Assembly (NCBI GenBank): GCA_964629965.1
Contig: CAZVRZ010000064.1
Location: 1 to 30,628, forward strand
DNA length: 30,628 nucleotides
Reading direction: 5' to 3'
Origin: CAZVRZ01 sp964629965
GTDB lineage: Bacteria > Chloroflexota > Anaerolineae > Anaerolineales > UBA4823
Positions 29,270 through 30,628 of this stretch are shown piece after piece. Position 1 is the stretch's first letter; each line of letters begins with the position of its first letter. The translations under genes and the position numbers were made by a program. Below the pieces are notes generated by a model. It ran no database searches, had not been told where the DNA came from, and saw nothing but the letters and a program-made list of their open reading frames with translations.

Positions 29270-30477
29270 TGGTTGAGCCGCTCCATATAGCGTTTGCCAA
29301 CCTGGCCTCGGCAGGTTGGACCTCCGGGGGACGCTACTTGATGAATTTATTAGCAGCTTTGCGGGCGACTGCCAGCGATGCTCCTATTCGCATCAGTTTG
29401 TTAGCCTCTCGTGGAACGCCTGCTCAAGAGTATGCTATCTACCATTCTTTCCTGGATCAAGTCATTGAAATCCCAAATACGCGTTGGATGCGCTTGATGA
29501 AATCCCTTTACCTTCGCCTGCCGCTTCCCGCTTTCCTGGAAAGAGCGCTGGTACCACGGCGAACAATGATCTCCCAATTGCGTGCAGCCGGTGTGCAGGC
29601 GGTATTTTCTAACGACGAATATGGCCCTCATTTTCCCATTCCGCTTTTGAGTTGGATTCCCGATTTCCAACACTTGCATCTTCCAGAAATGTTCACCAGG
29701 TCCAAAATCTATACCAGGAATTTCCATAACCGTAGAATAGCCAAGTATGCGGATAGGGTGATCTTGAGCAGCCAGGATGCTTCTCGTGACTTTTTCTCAT
29801 TCGCACCTCGCATGACTTCTAAAGTAAGAGTCTTGTATTTTGTTACTCATATCCCGGCGCAAATTTTCCAGGCAGATCCTTCGGTAATAAGCCGGCGATA
29901 CTCGCTTCCCGAAAAATTTTTCTATCTTCCCAATCAATTTTGGCCGCACAAGAATCATCTCATCGTGGTGGCTGCGCTGGATTTATTGCGCTCGCAATCG
30001 CCTCAGGTATTTGCCAATACCAATATTGTCTGTAGCGGAAACCCGCACAGCTTTCATGGGACTCAAACCTTTGATACTGCCATGTCTACGATCCAGGAGC
30101 GCGGCTTACAAGAACACTTTCATTATGTGGGATTGGTGCCGCACGAAGATATTTTCCACTTGATGCGCCAGAGCATGGCGGTGCTCCAACCGTCCTTATT
30201 CGAGGGTTGGAGCATGATTGTCGATGAGGCGTGCAGCCTTGGAAAGGGTATCATTCTTTCGGATCTAGCGGTGCACCATGAGCATGACCATCCGAAAGCA
30301 TTATATTTCAACCCACACGATCCTCAGTCCTTAGTCGAGTGCCTGGTGCAAGCCCAACAGTTCTTTTGCCCTGGTCCCGATCTATCCTTGGAAACGATCG
30401 CCAGGGAACATCTGCCTGGACGTATACAGGCATTTGCCCGAGACTTCCTAAAGATCGTGGCTGAGGTATCTCAATGA
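29266..30477 (+). CDS. Glycosyltransferase family 4/1-like (GT-B)
   Basis: A 403-residue GT-B transferase. N-lobe: 'IAFANLASAGWTSGGRYLMNLLAAL', then 'LLSWIPDFQHLHLPEMFTRSK', a block shared with mannosyl/rhamnosyl GT4s. C-lobe: 'FFYLPNQFWPHKNHLIVVAAL' (N-Q-x-W-x-H-K-N-H), 'IVCSGNPHSF', 'HFHYVGLVPHEDIFHLMRQS' and 'LQPSLFEGWSMIVDEACSLGKGIILSD' with the EX7E pattern. The ATG at 29266 overlaps the methyltransferase stop; ATG 29269 directly follows and is an alternative. Its stop overlaps the next gene. The 'FWPHKNH' block resembles enzymes of O-antigen and S-layer glycan loci; the sugar cannot be assigned. Confidence 0.88.
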   Translation: MMVEPLHIAFANLASAGWTSGGRYLMNLLAALRATASDAPIRISLLASRGTPAQEYAIYHSFLDQVIEIPNTRWMRLMKSLYLRLPLPAFLERALVPRRTMISQLRAAGVQAVFSNDEYGPHFPIPLLSWIPDFQHLHLPEMFTRSKIYTRNFHNRRIAKYADRVILSSQDASRDFFSFAPRMTSKVRVLYFVTHIPAQIFQADPSVISRRYSLPEKFFYLPNQFWPHKNHLIVVAALDLLRSQSPQVFANTNIVCSGNPHSFHGTQTFDTAMSTIQERGLQEHFHYVGLVPHEDIFHLMRQSMAVLQPSLFEGWSMIVDEACSLGKGIILSDLAVHHEHDHPKALYFNPHDPQSLVECLVQAQQFFCPGPDLSLETIAREHLPGRIQAFARDFLKIVAEVSQ

Positions 30478-30628
30478 CTTTGCCCCTAATGACGGTTGTT
30501 ACCCCTTCATACAATCAGGGCCAATATCTAGAAGACACGATCCGGTCGGTCTTGGAACAAAGTTATCCCCGCCTGGACTACATCATTATAGATGGCGGCT
30601 CACAGGATCGCAGCCCGGAGATCATCAA
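30474..30628 (+). CDS. Glycosyltransferase family 2, N-terminal part, cut by window edge
   Basis: The first 51 residues of a GT-A enzyme: 'MTVVTPSYNQGQYLEDTIRSVLEQSYP' is the strand-helix unit of GT2, followed by 'YIIIDGGSQDRSPEII' with the G-G-S-x-D donor-binding turn. The ATG at 30474 overlaps the previous stop as ATGA, so it belongs to the same operon, which continues past the window. The M at residue 6 (30489) is an alternative start. The catalytic DxD lies outside the window. Confidence 0.88.
   Translation, partial: MTLPLMTVVTPSYNQGQYLEDTIRSVLEQSYPRLDYIIIDGGSQDRSPEII

Overview
The window looks like a chromosomal segment of a Chloroflexota bacterium, most likely class Anaerolineae. This rests on the gene order nusA-ylxR-infB-rbfA-nrnA-truB-ribF, on the way the proteins read, and on frequent TTG/GTG starts; no taxonomic search was possible. 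Composition is near 50% GC. Almost every base is coding and no stretch over 300 bases lacks a gene. I saw no tRNA, rRNA, CRISPR array, transposase or prophage. A run of ten Ns at 17369-17378 marks an assembly gap inside a gene.

Layout. (1) 1-836, minus strand: the N-terminal part of a phosphotransferase-like protein, preceded by a MazG-like pyrophosphohydrolase. (2) 924-2944, plus: two coupled oligopeptide-type ABC permeases with no ATPase or binding protein beside them. (3) 2986-6154, plus: a large DHH-CBS-tRNA nucleotidyltransferase fusion, then a GNAT acetyltransferase. (4) 6161-13891, plus: the transcription/translation operon nusA, ylxR, infB, rbfA, nrnA, truB, ribF. It opens with a strong promoter and a hairpin leader. 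A 29-codon, probably leaderless, small ORF sits between nrnA and truB. (5) 25837 down to 13911, minus: a DUF362 protein, a PaaK/CapK-like adenylate-forming enzyme, a GT4, a membrane GT39-like transferase, a second GT4, an Fe-S-type APS reductase, a tandem-duplicated eukaryotic-type phosphofructokinase, an S41 protease, SmpB and a phytol/dolichol-kinase-like membrane protein. (6) 25872-30628, plus, divergent from (5): GT2, an HlpA-like GT, a hexapeptide acyltransferase, a methyltransferase, a GT4 and a truncated GT2.

How they work together. Region 4 is the conserved informational operon: transcription elongation, IF2, ribosome maturation, nanoRNA decay, tRNA pseudouridylation and FAD synthesis. 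Regions 5 (upstream half) and 6 form one divergent cell-surface glycan or exopolysaccharide locus built of two coupled operons. Its minus arm runs closely into sulfur assimilation, glycolysis and tmRNA genes.

The points most worth attention are these. The fused phosphofructokinase has an active N-half and a degenerate C-half, as in animal enzymes. Several transcription units start with a TAnnnT box exactly 6 nt before an ATG, which predicts leaderless mRNAs; two of these drive very short ORFs upstream of truB and of the GT2 gene. A perfect 10-bp stem lies in the nusA leader.
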